NCBI RefSeq assembly: GCF_012396365.1
Contig: NZ_JAAXPG010000026.1
Coordinates: 38,899-102,898, forward strand
DNA length: 64,000 bases
Direction: 5' to 3'
DNA from: Nocardiopsis alborubida
GTDB lineage: Bacteria; Actinomycetota; Actinomycetes; Streptosporangiales; Streptosporangiaceae
Below the pieces are notes generated by a model. It did no database searches. It saw only the letters and a list, made by a program, of their open reading frames with translations, and was not told the origin of the DNA. Shown in pieces: positions 51,752 through 61,213 of this stretch. The translations under genes were made by a program, and so were the position numbers. How positions within the stretch are numbered: the first letter of the stretch is position 1; every line of letters begins with the position of its first letter.

Positions 51752-51936
51752 CCATGCCAGAGCCGATCAGGAAAGCGCTATCCATACAGGTTGCGTCCTC
51801 CGCGCGCACAGCGGCCGGAAGACCCCGTCCGGGGTACCCGCCGCTCCGGGCCGCTGACCGCGTCCTCGGAGGGGCGGCGGAACGAAACTGGAATTTCCCC
51901 GGAACCAGGTGATTCCGGAAAGGCATCATAGGGACT

Positions 51937-52695
51937 GTGACGACAAACTCCCGAAGCTCAACACCCCCGCGGTCACGACGGTCCCCAGGCAGCACGGGGA
52001 GCGACCACGCGTCACGCGAGGACCGTGGACGAGCCAGCGTCGCCCACGACGAACTCGCCTTCGCGCAGGCGCCGCTGCGGAGGCTGCCCGCCCAGCAGCG
52101 CAGCATGCTCAGGGTCCAGCGCATGCTCGACTGCTGCGCCGAACTCCTCGACGAGGTCGGCTACGACAACCTCTCCACGACCAGGATCGCCGAGCGCGCC
52201 GGGGTCGCCATCGGTTCCGTCTACCAGTTCTTCCCGGACAAGAAGGCCATCACCCAGGCCCTCGGCCTGCGCTTCCTCGACCAGTTCGGCGCGCGCGTCA
52301 CCGAGCGCCTCGCCGACGCCTCCTTCAGCCACTGGACCCTGGCCGTGGACGCGGTGGTCGACGAGTACATCGACATGCACCGCCACGTACCCGGCTTCCG
52401 CAGCCTGCACTTCGGTGACATCGTCGACACACGCCTCCTCAACGGAGGCGCCGACAACAACCGCGTCATCTCCATCCGCCTGCGCAGGATCATCGTCTCT
52501 GTCACAGGCATCCCCGACAATGACGAACTGGACCGGGCCATCAACGTCGCCGTCGAGGCCGCGGACGCCGTGCTCAAGCTCGCCTTCCGCGACGACCCCG
52601 AGGGCGACCCGGCCCTCGTCCGCGAGGCCAAGCACCTGGTCAGCAGTTACCTGTCCCACTTCTCCCAACGCAACGGAGGCGACCATCCGTGGTAG
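51937..52695 (+). CDS. TetR-family transcriptional regulator
   Basis: The 252-residue protein has an unstructured N-terminus of about 55 residues, then a TetR helix-turn-helix: RMLDCCAELLDEVGYDNLSTTRIAERAGVAIGSVYQFFPDKKAITQALGLRFLDQF (about residues 62-118). A TetR_C-like ligand domain follows. GTG 51937 is 7 bp after CATCAT and may be leaderless. Its stop overlaps the start of the next gene, so it is operonic with the alpha/beta hydrolase. It may also control the divergent aldehyde dehydrogenase. Confidence 0.87.
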   Translation: MTTNSRSSTPPRSRRSPGSTGSDHASREDRGRASVAHDELAFAQAPLRRLPAQQRSMLRVQRMLDCCAELLDEVGYDNLSTTRIAERAGVAIGSVYQFFPDKKAITQALGLRFLDQFGARVTERLADASFSHWTLAVDAVVDEYIDMHRHVPGFRSLHFGDIVDTRLLNGGADNNRVISIRLRRIIVSVTGIPDNDELDRAINVAVEAADAVLKLAFRDDPEGDPALVREAKHLVSSYLSHFSQRNGGDHPW

Positions 52696-53558
52696 CCGAC
52701 GCCGGCACCCTCTCCCGGCCCGTCACCGGAACGGCCGCCGGAGTGCCCTTCCTGGCCCTGCCGCCCGCCAGCGGTGACGTCCCGGCCCCGCTCGTGCTGG
52801 GCCTGCACGCCTTCGAGCCGCCCCGGGCCGAGGCCGCCCTGGCCGGAACCGTGCCCATGGCCCCGCTCCCGGCCTGGCGGGTCTACCTGGGCCTGCCCCT
52901 GTTCGGGGCCCGGCTTCCCGAGGGCGGCATCGCCGAGATCAACCGGCGCGGTGAGCGCGACTACCTCGTCGAGCTGTTCGGGCCGGTGGTCGAGGAGGCC
53001 GCCGCCGAGCTCCACCGCGTCACCGCCGAACTGCGCGCCGCCTTCCCCGTCACCGACGTCCCCGTCGGGCTGGTCGGCGTGGGCGCCGGAGCCGCGGCCG
53101 TGCTGCTCACCCTGGCCGAGGGGCGGCTGCCCGTGGGCGCCGCCGCCGTCGTCAACCCGGTCGTGGACCCCGCCCTGGTCATCGCCGCGCGGGAGCGGCG
53201 CACGGGCACCGCCTACGAGTGGACCGAGCAGGCCCGCAGCACCCGCGGCTGGCTGGACTTCGGCGACCGCGCCGAGGAGGTCTCCCGCGACCGCGTCCCC
53301 CTGCTCGTCGTCAGCGGGGGCCGGGACGAGGTCGTGCCCCCCGAGCACGGCCGGTCGCTGCGCGACGCCGTGGCGGCCCACGCACCCGAGCATGCGCTCC
53401 GTCACATCGTGGTCCCCGACCTGGCCCACGCCATCGGTCCGGAGCCGGGCCTGCGACCCGGCCCGCTCACCCCGGCCGGAGTCCTCACCGACCGGGCGCT
53501 GACCGAGTGGTTCCACCAGCACCTCAGCTCTTCCTCCCAGGTCCGGACGGCCGGATAG
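52689..53558 (+). CDS. Alpha/beta-hydrolase fold protein lacking the nucleophile Ser
   Basis: The 289-residue protein resembles the dienelactone-hydrolase group, with VGLVGVGAGAAAVLLTLAEG, LLVVSGGRDEVVPPEHG (Asp213) and VVPDLAHAIGPE (His247). At the nucleophile elbow the expected G-x-S/C-x-G reads G-V-G-A-G (Gly132), so normal hydrolysis is unlikely. The GTG start overlaps the TetR stop by 7 bases. A non-catalytic or ligand-binding role linked to the TetR protein is possible. Confidence 0.75.
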   Translation: MVADAGTLSRPVTGTAAGVPFLALPPASGDVPAPLVLGLHAFEPPRAEAALAGTVPMAPLPAWRVYLGLPLFGARLPEGGIAEINRRGERDYLVELFGPVVEEAAAELHRVTAELRAAFPVTDVPVGLVGVGAGAAAVLLTLAEGRLPVGAAAVVNPVVDPALVIAARERRTGTAYEWTEQARSTRGWLDFGDRAEEVSRDRVPLLVVSGGRDEVVPPEHGRSLRDAVAAHAPEHALRHIVVPDLAHAIGPEPGLRPGPLTPAGVLTDRALTEWFHQHLSSSSQVRTAG

Positions 53559-53769
53559 GTGCTCCGGCGGGCCCTGCCGGGTGCTCCGTCCGCACCCCGG
53601 CCCGGCATGAAACCCGCCGTTCACCGGGTGCACCCTCGCGCCTCCTCCCGCGTCCCCTTGACGGACGCCACCGCGACAGCTGGTGCGCGTTCCATGGGAT
53701 CATCCAGGGGCGGCCGCACCGAGCGGCCCACCTGACCGTTTCGACTCATCCTTCAGGAGGGCGAACCAC

Positions 53770-54393
53770 GTGACGGAACCGGCACCGGTCTTTGCCAGCG
53801 GGGTCGACAACGAGCGGTTGAACGCGCAACTCCGCTTCCTTCTGGAAGTCGACAAACTCAAGCGCATCCTGCGGCAGTCCCTCCTGGTGGACGGCTCCCG
53901 GCGGGAGAACTCGGCCGAGCACTCCTGGCACCTGGCCCTGTCAGCCCGCACCTTCGCCGAGTACGCGCCGGAGGGCACCGACATCGACCGCGTCGTCGAG
54001 ATGCTGGTCCTCCACGACATCGTCGAGATCGACGCCGGGGACACCTTCCTCTTCGACACCGTCAACTCCCGGACCCAGGCGGAGCGCGAGCGCGCCGCGG
54101 CCGACCGCATCTTCCCCCTCCTGCCCGAGGACCAGGCCGAGCGGGCCCGCGAGCTGTGGGAGGAGTTCGAGGCGCGCGCCACCGCCGAGGCGCGGTTCGC
54201 CCGCGCGGTCGACCGGCTCTCGCCCATGCTCGCCAACTGGCACAACGAGGGCGGCACGTGGGTGCGCTTCGGTATCACCCGGGCGCAGGTGATGGAGAAG
54301 GTCAAGCTGATCCAGGAGGGGTCGGAGGCGCTGGGCGCCTACGCGACCGCCCTGGTGGACGACGCCGACCGCCGCGGGTACTTCCGGACCTGA
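53770..54393 (+). CDS. HD-domain hydrolase (YfbR/HDDC2-like)
   Basis: The 207-residue protein is all-helical with the HD metal ligands. His is in RRENSAEHSWHLAL near residue 45, His-Asp in MLVLHDIVEIDAGD near 80, and Asp in ARAVDRLSPMLAN near 145. Family members are dNMP 5'-nucleotidases or related phosphohydrolases. AGGAGGG precedes the GTG at 53770; the upstream in-frame ATG at 53683 was not used because it lacks a ribosome site and adds a non-conserved stretch. Confidence 0.85.
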   Translation: MTEPAPVFASGVDNERLNAQLRFLLEVDKLKRILRQSLLVDGSRRENSAEHSWHLALSARTFAEYAPEGTDIDRVVEMLVLHDIVEIDAGDTFLFDTVNSRTQAERERAAADRIFPLLPEDQAERARELWEEFEARATAEARFARAVDRLSPMLANWHNEGGTWVRFGITRAQVMEKVKLIQEGSEALGAYATALVDDADRRGYFRT

Positions 54394-54475
54394 GCGGCGG
54401 GGCCCGGCGCCGAACCGCCTCCCGGAAAACCCCGGCGGGCACCGCGGGGCCCGTGCGGGGCCCTGCGTCTCTGGG

Positions 54476-55234
54476 TCAGACCCGGCCCATGAGGATCTGG
54501 ACCGCTGCGGACAGGCCCACGAGCACCAGGCACACCCGCAGGGCGGCCGGGCTGAGCCTGCGCCCGAACCTTCCGCCCAGGTACCCGCCGATGATCGTCC
54601 CGCAGGCGATGAGGCCGACCACCGGCCAGGCCGGCTCGGCCAGGATGATGTAGAACACCGACGCCGTGGTGTTGACGATGGTGGCGAGCATGTTCTTCAG
54701 GGCGTTGAGCCGCTGGAGCTCCTCGTCCAGGGCGGTGCCGAGGATGCCCATGAGGATGATCCCCTGGGCCGCGGCGAAGTAGCCCCCGTAGGCACCGGTC
54801 GCGTAGGCGCCCAACGGCAGCAGCGGACCGCCGTCCCTGTGGGCGGGCCTGCGCGAGCGGACCCACCGGGTGATCCGCGGCTGGAGAACGATCAGCACGC
54901 AGGCGAAGCCGATCATGAACGGCACCACGGCCTCGAACACGCCCGGGGGCAGGTAGATCAGCAGCAGGGCGCCGGTCACCGCGCCGAGGAAGGACATGCT
55001 GCCCAGCCGGAGGACGCGGGTGCGCTGGCCCGCCAGCTCCCGGCGGTAGGCGATGGTGCCGCTGAGCGTCCCGGGGGCCAGGCCGATGCTGTTGGAGACG
55101 GTCGCGGTGATCGGCGGATAGCCGAGCGCCAGGAGCACGGGGAAGGTGAACAGCGTCCCCGACCCCGCGATGGCGTTGATCCCGCCGGCTGCCACACCGG
55201 CGAGAAGGATGACCGCCGCCTCCCAGAGTTCCAT
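54476..55234 (-). CDS. TauE/SafE-family permease
   Basis: The 252-residue protein has about eight helices in two repeats. The first starts AAVILLAGVAAGGINAIAGSGTLFTFPVLLALGYPPITATVSNSIGL, a TauE/SafE signature, and the second contains GGYFAAAQGIILMGILG. These proteins export sulfite, sulfoacetate or related organosulfur anions, but the substrate here is unknown. GGGAGAG precedes the ATG. Confidence 0.88.
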   Translation of the reverse strand: MELWEAAVILLAGVAAGGINAIAGSGTLFTFPVLLALGYPPITATVSNSIGLAPGTLSGTIAYRRELAGQRTRVLRLGSMSFLGAVTGALLLIYLPPGVFEAVVPFMIGFACVLIVLQPRITRWVRSRRPAHRDGGPLLPLGAYATGAYGGYFAAAQGIILMGILGTALDEELQRLNALKNMLATIVNTTASVFYIILAEPAWPVVGLIACGTIIGGYLGGRFGRRLSPAALRVCLVLVGLSAAVQILMGRV

Positions 55235-55468
55235 CCGCCCAGCTCTCCCTGTCCGCCCCCGACGGTCGAGGGCGACAACAGACTACGAGAGCGGGTCATC
55301 GGATGATCATGCCGGGATGCGCGGAGGGCCCGAGCCCGGTCCAGTACCGGGCTCAGGCCCTCTCGGCCCGGCCTTGCGTCAACCGGTCCGACATCCGGGG
55401 ACCGGCCGACGGGGCGGGCCCCCTCGCTCAGGGGTCGGCGCGTCCGGGTGCCGAACGGCGGAGCCGGG

Positions 55469-56392
55469 TCAGGGGGCCCTGACCACGTCGTCGCGCAGCC
55501 GGTCGAACGCGGCGCCGACCCCCTTGAGGGCCTGGCCCATCTCGGCCGGGACGATCCACACCTTGTTCGCGTCGCCCCGGGCGATCTCCGGCAGCTTCTG
55601 GAGGTAGTGGTAGGCCAGCACGTCCGGATCGACCCGGCTGGTGTGCAGGGCCTTGAACACCATGTGGATGGCGTCGGCCTCACCGCGGGCCCGGGTGGTC
55701 TGGGCCTCGGCGTCGGCCTTGGAGGTGAGCGCCTGCGCCTCGGCCGCGCCCCTGGCCCGCAGCACCGCCGCCGAGCGCTCACCCTCGGCGCGCAGGACCG
55801 CGGACTGCTTCTCGCCCTCGGCGCTGAGCAGCTGGGCGCGCTTCTCCCGGTCGGCGCGCATCTGCATCTCCATCGCCTCCTGCACGGAGGACGGCGGCTC
55901 GATGCCCTTGAGCTCGATACGGCTGATCTCGATGCCCCAGTCGCTGGTGGCCTCGTCCAGCACGGCCTTCAGCTCGCGGTTGATCGCGTCGCGGGAGGTG
56001 AGCGTTCCCTCCAGGTTCATACCGCCGATGACGTTGCGCAGCGTGGCCAGCGTCAGCTGTTCGACGGCCTGGATGAAGTTGGCCACCTCGTAGGTGGCCC
56101 GGTAGGCGTCCACGACCCTGATGTAGACCGCCGAGTCGACCTCGACCGCGAGGTTGTCCTCGGTGATGGCCGACTGCGGCGGGAAGCTCACGACCTGGAC
56201 GCGGCGGTCGATGCGCTCGCGCACGTGGTCCACACCGGGGACGACGATGTTGAAACCCGAGCTCAACGTCCGGTGGAACTTACCGAAACGCTCGACGACG
56301 TCCTCCATCGAGTGCGGAACGATACGCACACTCCGCCAGAAGACGAGCAGCAGAACCGCGACGAAAAGCGCCACGATGATGATCATGGTCAT
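55469..56392 (-). CDS. SPFH/stomatin-family membrane protein
   Basis: The 307-residue protein has an N-terminal helix (residues 3-19) and an SPFH domain starting VRIVPHSMEDVVERFGKFHRTLSSGFNIVVPGVD. It contains TLATLRNVIGGMNLEGTLTSRDAIN and a long Ala/Glu coiled coil (180-240), matching the prokaryotic stomatin/QmcA group that organises membrane microdomains and protease control. Prokaryotic stomatins often sit beside an NfeD gene; none is present here. Confidence 0.9.
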   Translation of the reverse strand: MTMIIIVALFVAVLLLVFWRSVRIVPHSMEDVVERFGKFHRTLSSGFNIVVPGVDHVRERIDRRVQVVSFPPQSAITEDNLAVEVDSAVYIRVVDAYRATYEVANFIQAVEQLTLATLRNVIGGMNLEGTLTSRDAINRELKAVLDEATSDWGIEISRIELKGIEPPSSVQEAMEMQMRADREKRAQLLSAEGEKQSAVLRAEGERSAAVLRARGAAEAQALTSKADAEAQTTRARGEADAIHMVFKALHTSRVDPDVLAYHYLQKLPEIARGDANKVWIVPAEMGQALKGVGAAFDRLRDDVVRAP

Positions 56393-56813
56393 GGGACCGC
56401 CCCGGTTTCCGGACGGAGGACGTCATTCGGTATCGGCATCTGGGCAGCTCCGGATCTCCTGACGGGGGTGACAGGCGGGCACGGACCGCGCCCGGCGGCC
56501 CCGCCCACCCGAAGATCATAAAGCGCGCCGAAATGGAGCGATCCGCTCACCGTCCGCTGACGCTACCCCATATGCGCCGGGGCGACCACATCCGGACAGA
56601 AATGCTGTTTATGGTCAATACATTTGCTTCGTTAACGCAATCCAATAAGAGGGAACCGGTCCTCGGAGAGCCCGTGCAACCGGACGGGACACGTGCTCGG
56701 ACGGCCGGGTCTCCGGACGTCCGGGGCTCCGGGCGCAACGCCCGCCCGGACGGCCTCCCTCACCCCGCGCCCCGAGCGCTCGACCGGCCCGGGCGCTCAG
56801 ACGGCCCGGGCGC
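56393..56813. other. 421-bp gap, AT-richer centre and 17-bp tandem repeat at right edge
   Basis: No gene is supported. The stretch 56520-56665 is clearly less GC-rich and includes CATATG and GTTAAC, possibly a promoter region. At 56785-56832 a 17-bp unit (CGGCCCGGGCGCTCAGA) is repeated almost three times and runs into the 3' end of the ABC ATPase gene. Confidence 0.45.
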
Positions 56814-56832
56814 TCAGACGGCCCGGGCGCTC
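56785..56832 (-). repeat. 17-bp tandem repeat, 2.8 copies, across the ABC ATPase stop
   Basis: Copies begin at 56785, 56802 and 56819. The third is inside the last codons of the ABC gene and the second contains its stop (56814-56816). Replication slippage here would change the C-terminus, since 17 is not a multiple of three. Confidence 0.8.
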
Positions 56833-57599
56833 CAGCGGTCCCCGTCCCTCTCCACCTTCAGCGCGAGCCCGAAGGTCTCCGACAGGTGGTCCGCGGTCAG
56901 GACCCCGTCGATCGGGCCGGCCTGCACCACCGAGCCCCCGCGCAGCAGCAGGGCGTGCGTGGTCCCGGCGGGGATCTCCTCCACATGGTGGGACACCACC
57001 ACCAGCGCGGGCGCGGCCTCGTTGCGGGCCAGGCTCCCCAGACGGCGCACCAGGTCCTCCCGGCCGCCCAGGTCCAGCCCGGCGGCGGGCTCGTCCAGGA
57101 GCAGCAGCTCGGGGTCCGACATCAGCGCGCGGGCGATGAGCACGCGCTTGCGCTCGCCCTCGGAGAGGGTGTGGAACCGGCGGTCGGCCAGGTCGCCGAC
57201 GCCCCAGTGGCCCAGCAGGGCACGGGCGCGGCCGTAGTCCGGGTTCCCGTACTCCTCGCGGAAGCGACCCACGTAGCCGTAGGCGGCGCTCAGCACGATG
57301 TCGAGGACCTCGGTGCCCTCCTCGATCCGCGACGCCACCGAGGCACCCGCGTAGCCGATGAGCGGACGCAGTTCGAACACGTCCACCCGGCCCAGCCGCT
57401 CGCCGAGGATCTCCACCTCGCCCGCGGTCGGGTGCGTCTGGCTGTAGGCCACGTTGAGCAGCGTGGTCTTGCCCGCACCGTTGGGGCCGAGGACGACCCA
57501 GCGCTCGCCCTCCAGGACCGTCCAGTCCACCCCGTCCAGCAGATGGGCGTCGCCCCTCCGCACCGTGACCCCGCTCAGGCCCAGAACACGCCCGTCCAT
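56814..57599 (-). CDS. ABC transporter ATP-binding protein
   Basis: The 261-residue ATPase has Walker A VLGPNGAGKTTLLN (37-50), the signature LSEGERKRVLIARAL near 145, Walker B LLLLDEPAAGLDLGG near 168, and the switch His in VVVSHHVEEIP near 203. The VTVRRGDAHLLDGVDWTVLEGERWVVLG start is typical of the ModF/YlmA-like group. No permease gene is adjacent, so the partner is unknown. It is divergent from the gene at 57656 by 56 bp. Confidence 0.9.
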   Translation of the reverse strand: MDGRVLGLSGVTVRRGDAHLLDGVDWTVLEGERWVVLGPNGAGKTTLLNVAYSQTHPTAGEVEILGERLGRVDVFELRPLIGYAGASVASRIEEGTEVLDIVLSAAYGYVGRFREEYGNPDYGRARALLGHWGVGDLADRRFHTLSEGERKRVLIARALMSDPELLLLDEPAAGLDLGGREDLVRRLGSLARNEAAPALVVVSHHVEEIPAGTTHALLLRGGSVVQAGPIDGVLTADHLSETFGLALKVERDGDRWSARAV

Positions 57600-57655
57600 C
57601 GTCCTCCCTCACGTCACGTCCCACGCCGGTGCACGGGCCGCCCTACCCTGAAGCA

Positions 57656-58438
57656 ATGCATCTCTCGTCCGCACCACTCGTCGCCTGGGGCAACGCCTGG
57701 CTGTCCGGGCACGTCGGCCTCGACGAGGCCGTCGACGCCGTCGAGCGGCGCGGTGGTCCCAACCTGATCGGGACAGTACCGGCTGTGGACCTGCCCTTCG
57801 ACAGCGGCGTACCGCTGCGGGCCGCACTGACACGGCTTCGCGGCCTGGGGTTGTCCGCCTTCCGGCTGGCCCTGCCCACCTGGGGCGATCCCCTCGGACT
57901 GGTGGGCCCCAAGGAGCTCAACCAGGCCGCCGTCGAGGCGCGGGAGGGGGTACTGGTGCGGCTCGCCGACCGGCAGGTGGGCCTGGTGCCCTCCGCCGAC
58001 CGGCGTGGTTCATCCTATGTGGGCGTTTCGTGGACACCGTATCCGGCGAACGACGCGCTGCCGCAGGTGCCCGGCCTGGCCGAGGCGGAGCAGGCGCTCA
58101 AGCTCGCCCTCATCGAGGCCGCCCGGGCGATGGAGGGCGTGGACGACGTCGCGCCGTTCGCGCCGGACGTGCACCGCCAGCTGGGCGAACTGGACGGCGG
58201 CGGTCCGTCGTCGTTGGCCCGCGGGTACCCGCCGCGGGCGCACCGGGTGGCGGAGCAGGCGGGACGGTTGGCCAGGGTGGTGGAGCTGGCCGATCCGTCG
58301 TCGGGACGGGGGCTGACCGCCCACCAGGCGACGGCCCGCTCCGAGGGGCTGCGGAGGCTGGACGCGGCTGTGCGCCGGGCCCTGGTGGCCGCGCACGGTG
58401 CGATCGACCTGTCCGACCGGGGTGTGCCGGGACGCTGA
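57656..58438 (+). CDS. Conserved actinobacterial protein of unknown function
   Basis: I do not recognise a named domain in this 260-residue soluble protein. It starts MHLSSAPLVAWGNAWLSGHVGLDEAVDAVERRGGPNLI and has a mixed first half and a helical second half. TACCCT at 57644-57649 lies 6 bp before the ATG, giving a clear leaderless arrangement, and the upstream in-frame extension would cross this box. It converges with the serine hydrolase gene. Confidence 0.65.
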   Translation: MHLSSAPLVAWGNAWLSGHVGLDEAVDAVERRGGPNLIGTVPAVDLPFDSGVPLRAALTRLRGLGLSAFRLALPTWGDPLGLVGPKELNQAAVEAREGVLVRLADRQVGLVPSADRRGSSYVGVSWTPYPANDALPQVPGLAEAEQALKLALIEAARAMEGVDDVAPFAPDVHRQLGELDGGGPSSLARGYPPRAHRVAEQAGRLARVVELADPSSGRGLTAHQATARSEGLRRLDAAVRRALVAAHGAIDLSDRGVPGR

Positions 58439-58537
58439 GCGGACCCGGGAGCCGTCGGACCGCCGCCGGGCCGCCGGAGCCGGGACGGTCGGCCCCCGCC
58501 CCAGCCCCTGGAGCGGGGAACCGGGCCGCCCGGGCAC

Positions 58538-60103
58538 TCAGCCCGAGGCTCGCCCCGCTTGCCCGCCGGTGCCGCCGCTCCCGCGGCGCACCGCCGCGAG
58601 GCGGACGACGCGGACCGAGGCGACCGCCGCGCAGGCCAGGGCGAACGTGAGAAGGGCCGCCCAGAACGACGTGAACAGGTAGGGCACCTGGAACCACGCC
58701 ACGTCCCTGCCCCGGTAGAGCCATCCGACCACCTCGTGCAGGACGGCCATCAGCAGCGGTGGCGCGGCGTAGGGCAGCAGGCGCGCCGCCACGTCCCACC
58801 ACGGGCGGCCCCCGCACGCACGGGCCCAGTCGCCCGCGCGCCGGACGCCCCGCCAGGCCAGCGGCACGGCGGCGGCGCCCAGGGCGAGCAGGACGGCGTC
58901 CGCGACCAGCACCGCCGTGCCCGTCGGCGGTGCTGGTGCCCGTCCCGAGTCGACCAGCTCCACGAGCGCGGCGGCCAGGGCGGAGGCGCCGCTGCCCGCC
59001 GATCCGCTGTTGGCCATGACCGCCACACCGTGGCCGCTGTCGGGCAGCAGCGCCTGGTGCGCGGTGGCGGTGAGCAGGTTGCCGCTGTGCTCGACCACCG
59101 GCGCCCCCGAACCGGTCTCGTCCAGCGACCACCCCAGCGCGTAGGACCCCTCGGAGACCGGCGAGGGGGTGTGCAGGGACTCGACGCCCTCCTCGGACAG
59201 GATCCGGTCGCCGCCCGGCCCCCGCCCGCCGTTGTTGTGGGCGACGAGCCACGCGCCCATGTCCGAGGCGGTGCTGAGGACGCCGCCCGAGCCGTTGCCG
59301 AACCCCGGGGGTTCGTCCGCCGGGAACGAGCGGCCGAGCACGCTGACGTGGCCGCGCGCGCTGGGCGGCAGGTCGAGGTCGGTGTCGATGGTGGTGCTGT
59401 CGTCCATCCCCAGCGGGGAGAGGACCCTCTCGTCCAGGTAGTCGGCGAAGGACCGTCCGCTGACCACCTCCACCAGGCGGGCGGCGACCTGGAAGTTGGG
59501 GTTGTGGTACTCCCACCGCGTGCCGGGTTCTGCGGCCAGACCGGCGTCGCGCAGGTCCTCGACGGACTGGCGCAGGGTGAGCGTGTTCCGGCCCCGGCTG
59601 TAGGAGGCGAACTCGGAGTCGGACATGCCGGAGGTCTGGTCGAGCAGTTGGCGGACGGTGATCCGTACCGCGCGGGGATCGGCCATCGTGAACCCGGGCA
59701 GGTGCTCCCGCACCGGGTCGTCCAGGCCGAGCTCTCCCGCCTCGGCCAGTTGGAGGACCGCCAGCGCGGTGAAGGACTTGCTCACCGAGGCCACGGCCAT
59801 GGGCGTGTGCTCGGTGACGGGTTCCCCTCCGGGGGTCGTGCCGTACCCCTCCGCGTGGACGACCTCCGTGCCGTGGGTCAGGACCACCGCCGCGCCGGGG
59901 AGGCCGGTGGCCTCCCGGTACTCCTCCACGAGGGCGTCGACGGCCGCGGGGGACGGGGTCGGGGAGGGTCCGGCGGAGGCGGGTACCGCGTGCAGGAGCA
60001 GCAGGGCGGAGGCTCCCAGGACCCAGAGGACGCGATGGCCGCGGCGTGGACCCGGGTCCAGGAGTGGGTCTGAGTCTGGGCGTGGGCGTGGGTCTGGAGG
60101 CAT
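58538..60103 (-). CDS. Serine hydrolase of the beta-lactamase/class C PBP family, membrane-anchored
   Basis: The 521-residue product has a signal segment (27-44), a serine beta-lactamase-like domain and a C-terminal membrane part with about three helices. The catalytic Ser and Lys are in MAVASVSKSFTAL near residue 107, Tyr in WEYHNPNFQVAA near 200 (Y-x-N), and the third motif in VVEHSGNLL near 333. Relatives are D-alanyl-D-alanine carboxypeptidases or esterases. The outside domain is tethered by C-terminal helices. No ribosome site is clear before the ATG. Confidence 0.85.
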   Translation of the reverse strand: MPPDPRPRPDSDPLLDPGPRRGHRVLWVLGASALLLLHAVPASAGPSPTPSPAAVDALVEEYREATGLPGAAVVLTHGTEVVHAEGYGTTPGGEPVTEHTPMAVASVSKSFTALAVLQLAEAGELGLDDPVREHLPGFTMADPRAVRITVRQLLDQTSGMSDSEFASYSRGRNTLTLRQSVEDLRDAGLAAEPGTRWEYHNPNFQVAARLVEVVSGRSFADYLDERVLSPLGMDDSTTIDTDLDLPPSARGHVSVLGRSFPADEPPGFGNGSGGVLSTASDMGAWLVAHNNGGRGPGGDRILSEEGVESLHTPSPVSEGSYALGWSLDETGSGAPVVEHSGNLLTATAHQALLPDSGHGVAVMANSGSAGSGASALAAALVELVDSGRAPAPPTGTAVLVADAVLLALGAAAVPLAWRGVRRAGDWARACGGRPWWDVAARLLPYAAPPLLMAVLHEVVGWLYRGRDVAWFQVPYLFTSFWAALLTFALACAAVASVRVVRLAAVRRGSGGTGGQAGRASG

Positions 60104-60458
60104 GCGGCCACGCTAGGGAGGGCGGCGGGGCGCCCTCCATGGTGTGGACCTCGGACCTCTCCTGGGGTCTCCGCCACGGCGGCCCTGCGGTGCGCACCAC
60201 CCCGCGGTCCCGGCACGCGGGCACCGCTCCCGGTTCCGGTCAGGCGCGCAGGCGTTGGGCGGGGGCGGGGCAGGGGTTGTTCCGCGCGCCCGCGAGGGCC
60301 ACCCTGGAGGTGGGGAAGGACACCCTGGGACGGGGAGCGGGATTCTCGGGGTAGGGCCAGGGACGTTACCTGATCCCGTGGCGGCGGAGAATGCCGATAC
60401 TGGGTGTGTGGCAGGCCGGACCCCCGGCCCCACGGAAGGAACGAGGAGACCCGTCATC
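60104..60458 (+). other. 355-bp gap upstream of the DUF1707 gene
   Basis: No coding frame is supported. A GATACT box near 60400 could be the -10 of the DUF1707 gene, and GAGGAG at 60443 its ribosome site. The remainder is GC-rich without clear hairpins or repeats. Confidence 0.4.
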
Positions 60459-61112
60459 ATGCAGCCCGAGCACATCCGAGCCTCCGACGCGGACCGGGAC
60501 AAGGTTGCCGAGCGGCTGCGCGAGGCCCTGGCCGAGGGGCGCCTGACGCCGGTCGAGCACGAGGAGCGGCTGGACACCCTCTACAAGGCCAAGACCATGG
60601 GCGAGCTCGGCCCCATCGTGGAGGACCTGCCCGTGCCCGGCCAGGGGTACGACTACGCGTCGATGGAACGGCGTTCCGACGAGCCCAGCGGCATGGAGAT
60701 CCTGGGCAGCGAGGCGCGCGACCTGGCCGGACAGAGCAAGGGCTCGGAGAACCTGGTCGCGGTGTTCGGCGGCTGCGAGCGCAAGGGCCGCTGGCTGGTC
60801 GAGCCGCGCACGAACGTGTCCGTGCTGTGCGGCGGCGTGGAACTGGACCTGCGCGAGGCGGTGCTCAGCCAGCACGAGGTGACCATCCAGGTCGCGGTGA
60901 TCATGGGCGGGGTGGACATCACCGTGCCCCACGGGGTGAGGGTGATCAACAACACGTCCGCGATCCTGGGCGGCGCCGACATGCACGGAACGGACCAGGT
61001 CACCGACCCGAACGCCCCGGTCGTCCGCCTGACGGGGACCTGCATGCTGGGCGGGGTGGACATCAAGGCCAAGGGACCCAAGCGAAAGAAAAAGAGTCGG
61101 AAGGACAGGTGA
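60459..61112 (+). CDS. DUF1707 and LiaF-like domain protein
   Basis: The 217-residue protein starts with DUF1707 (HIRASDADRDKVAERLREALAEGRLTPVEHEERLDTLYKAKTMGEL, residues 5-50). It continues with a linker and a cell-wall-active-antibiotics-response (LiaF-like) beta-helical domain (LVAVFGGCERKGRW, VLCGGVELDLREA, VIMGGVDITVPHGVRVINNTSAILGGAD). The basic tail KGPKRKKKSRKDR may bind membrane. It is probably involved in envelope stress sensing; this is inferred from the family. GAGGAG precedes the ATG. Confidence 0.87.
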   Translation: MQPEHIRASDADRDKVAERLREALAEGRLTPVEHEERLDTLYKAKTMGELGPIVEDLPVPGQGYDYASMERRSDEPSGMEILGSEARDLAGQSKGSENLVAVFGGCERKGRWLVEPRTNVSVLCGGVELDLREAVLSQHEVTIQVAVIMGGVDITVPHGVRVINNTSAILGGADMHGTDQVTDPNAPVVRLTGTCMLGGVDIKAKGPKRKKKSRKDR

Positions 61113-61213
61113 CGTACGTCGCGCCTCCAGCTGTCCACATAGTGAACTAGCTGGGAAAAGGGCCAGCCCTGCGCGACGCCCCTCCGGAGTGGCCGAGTAC
61201 CGTGGACAACGCC

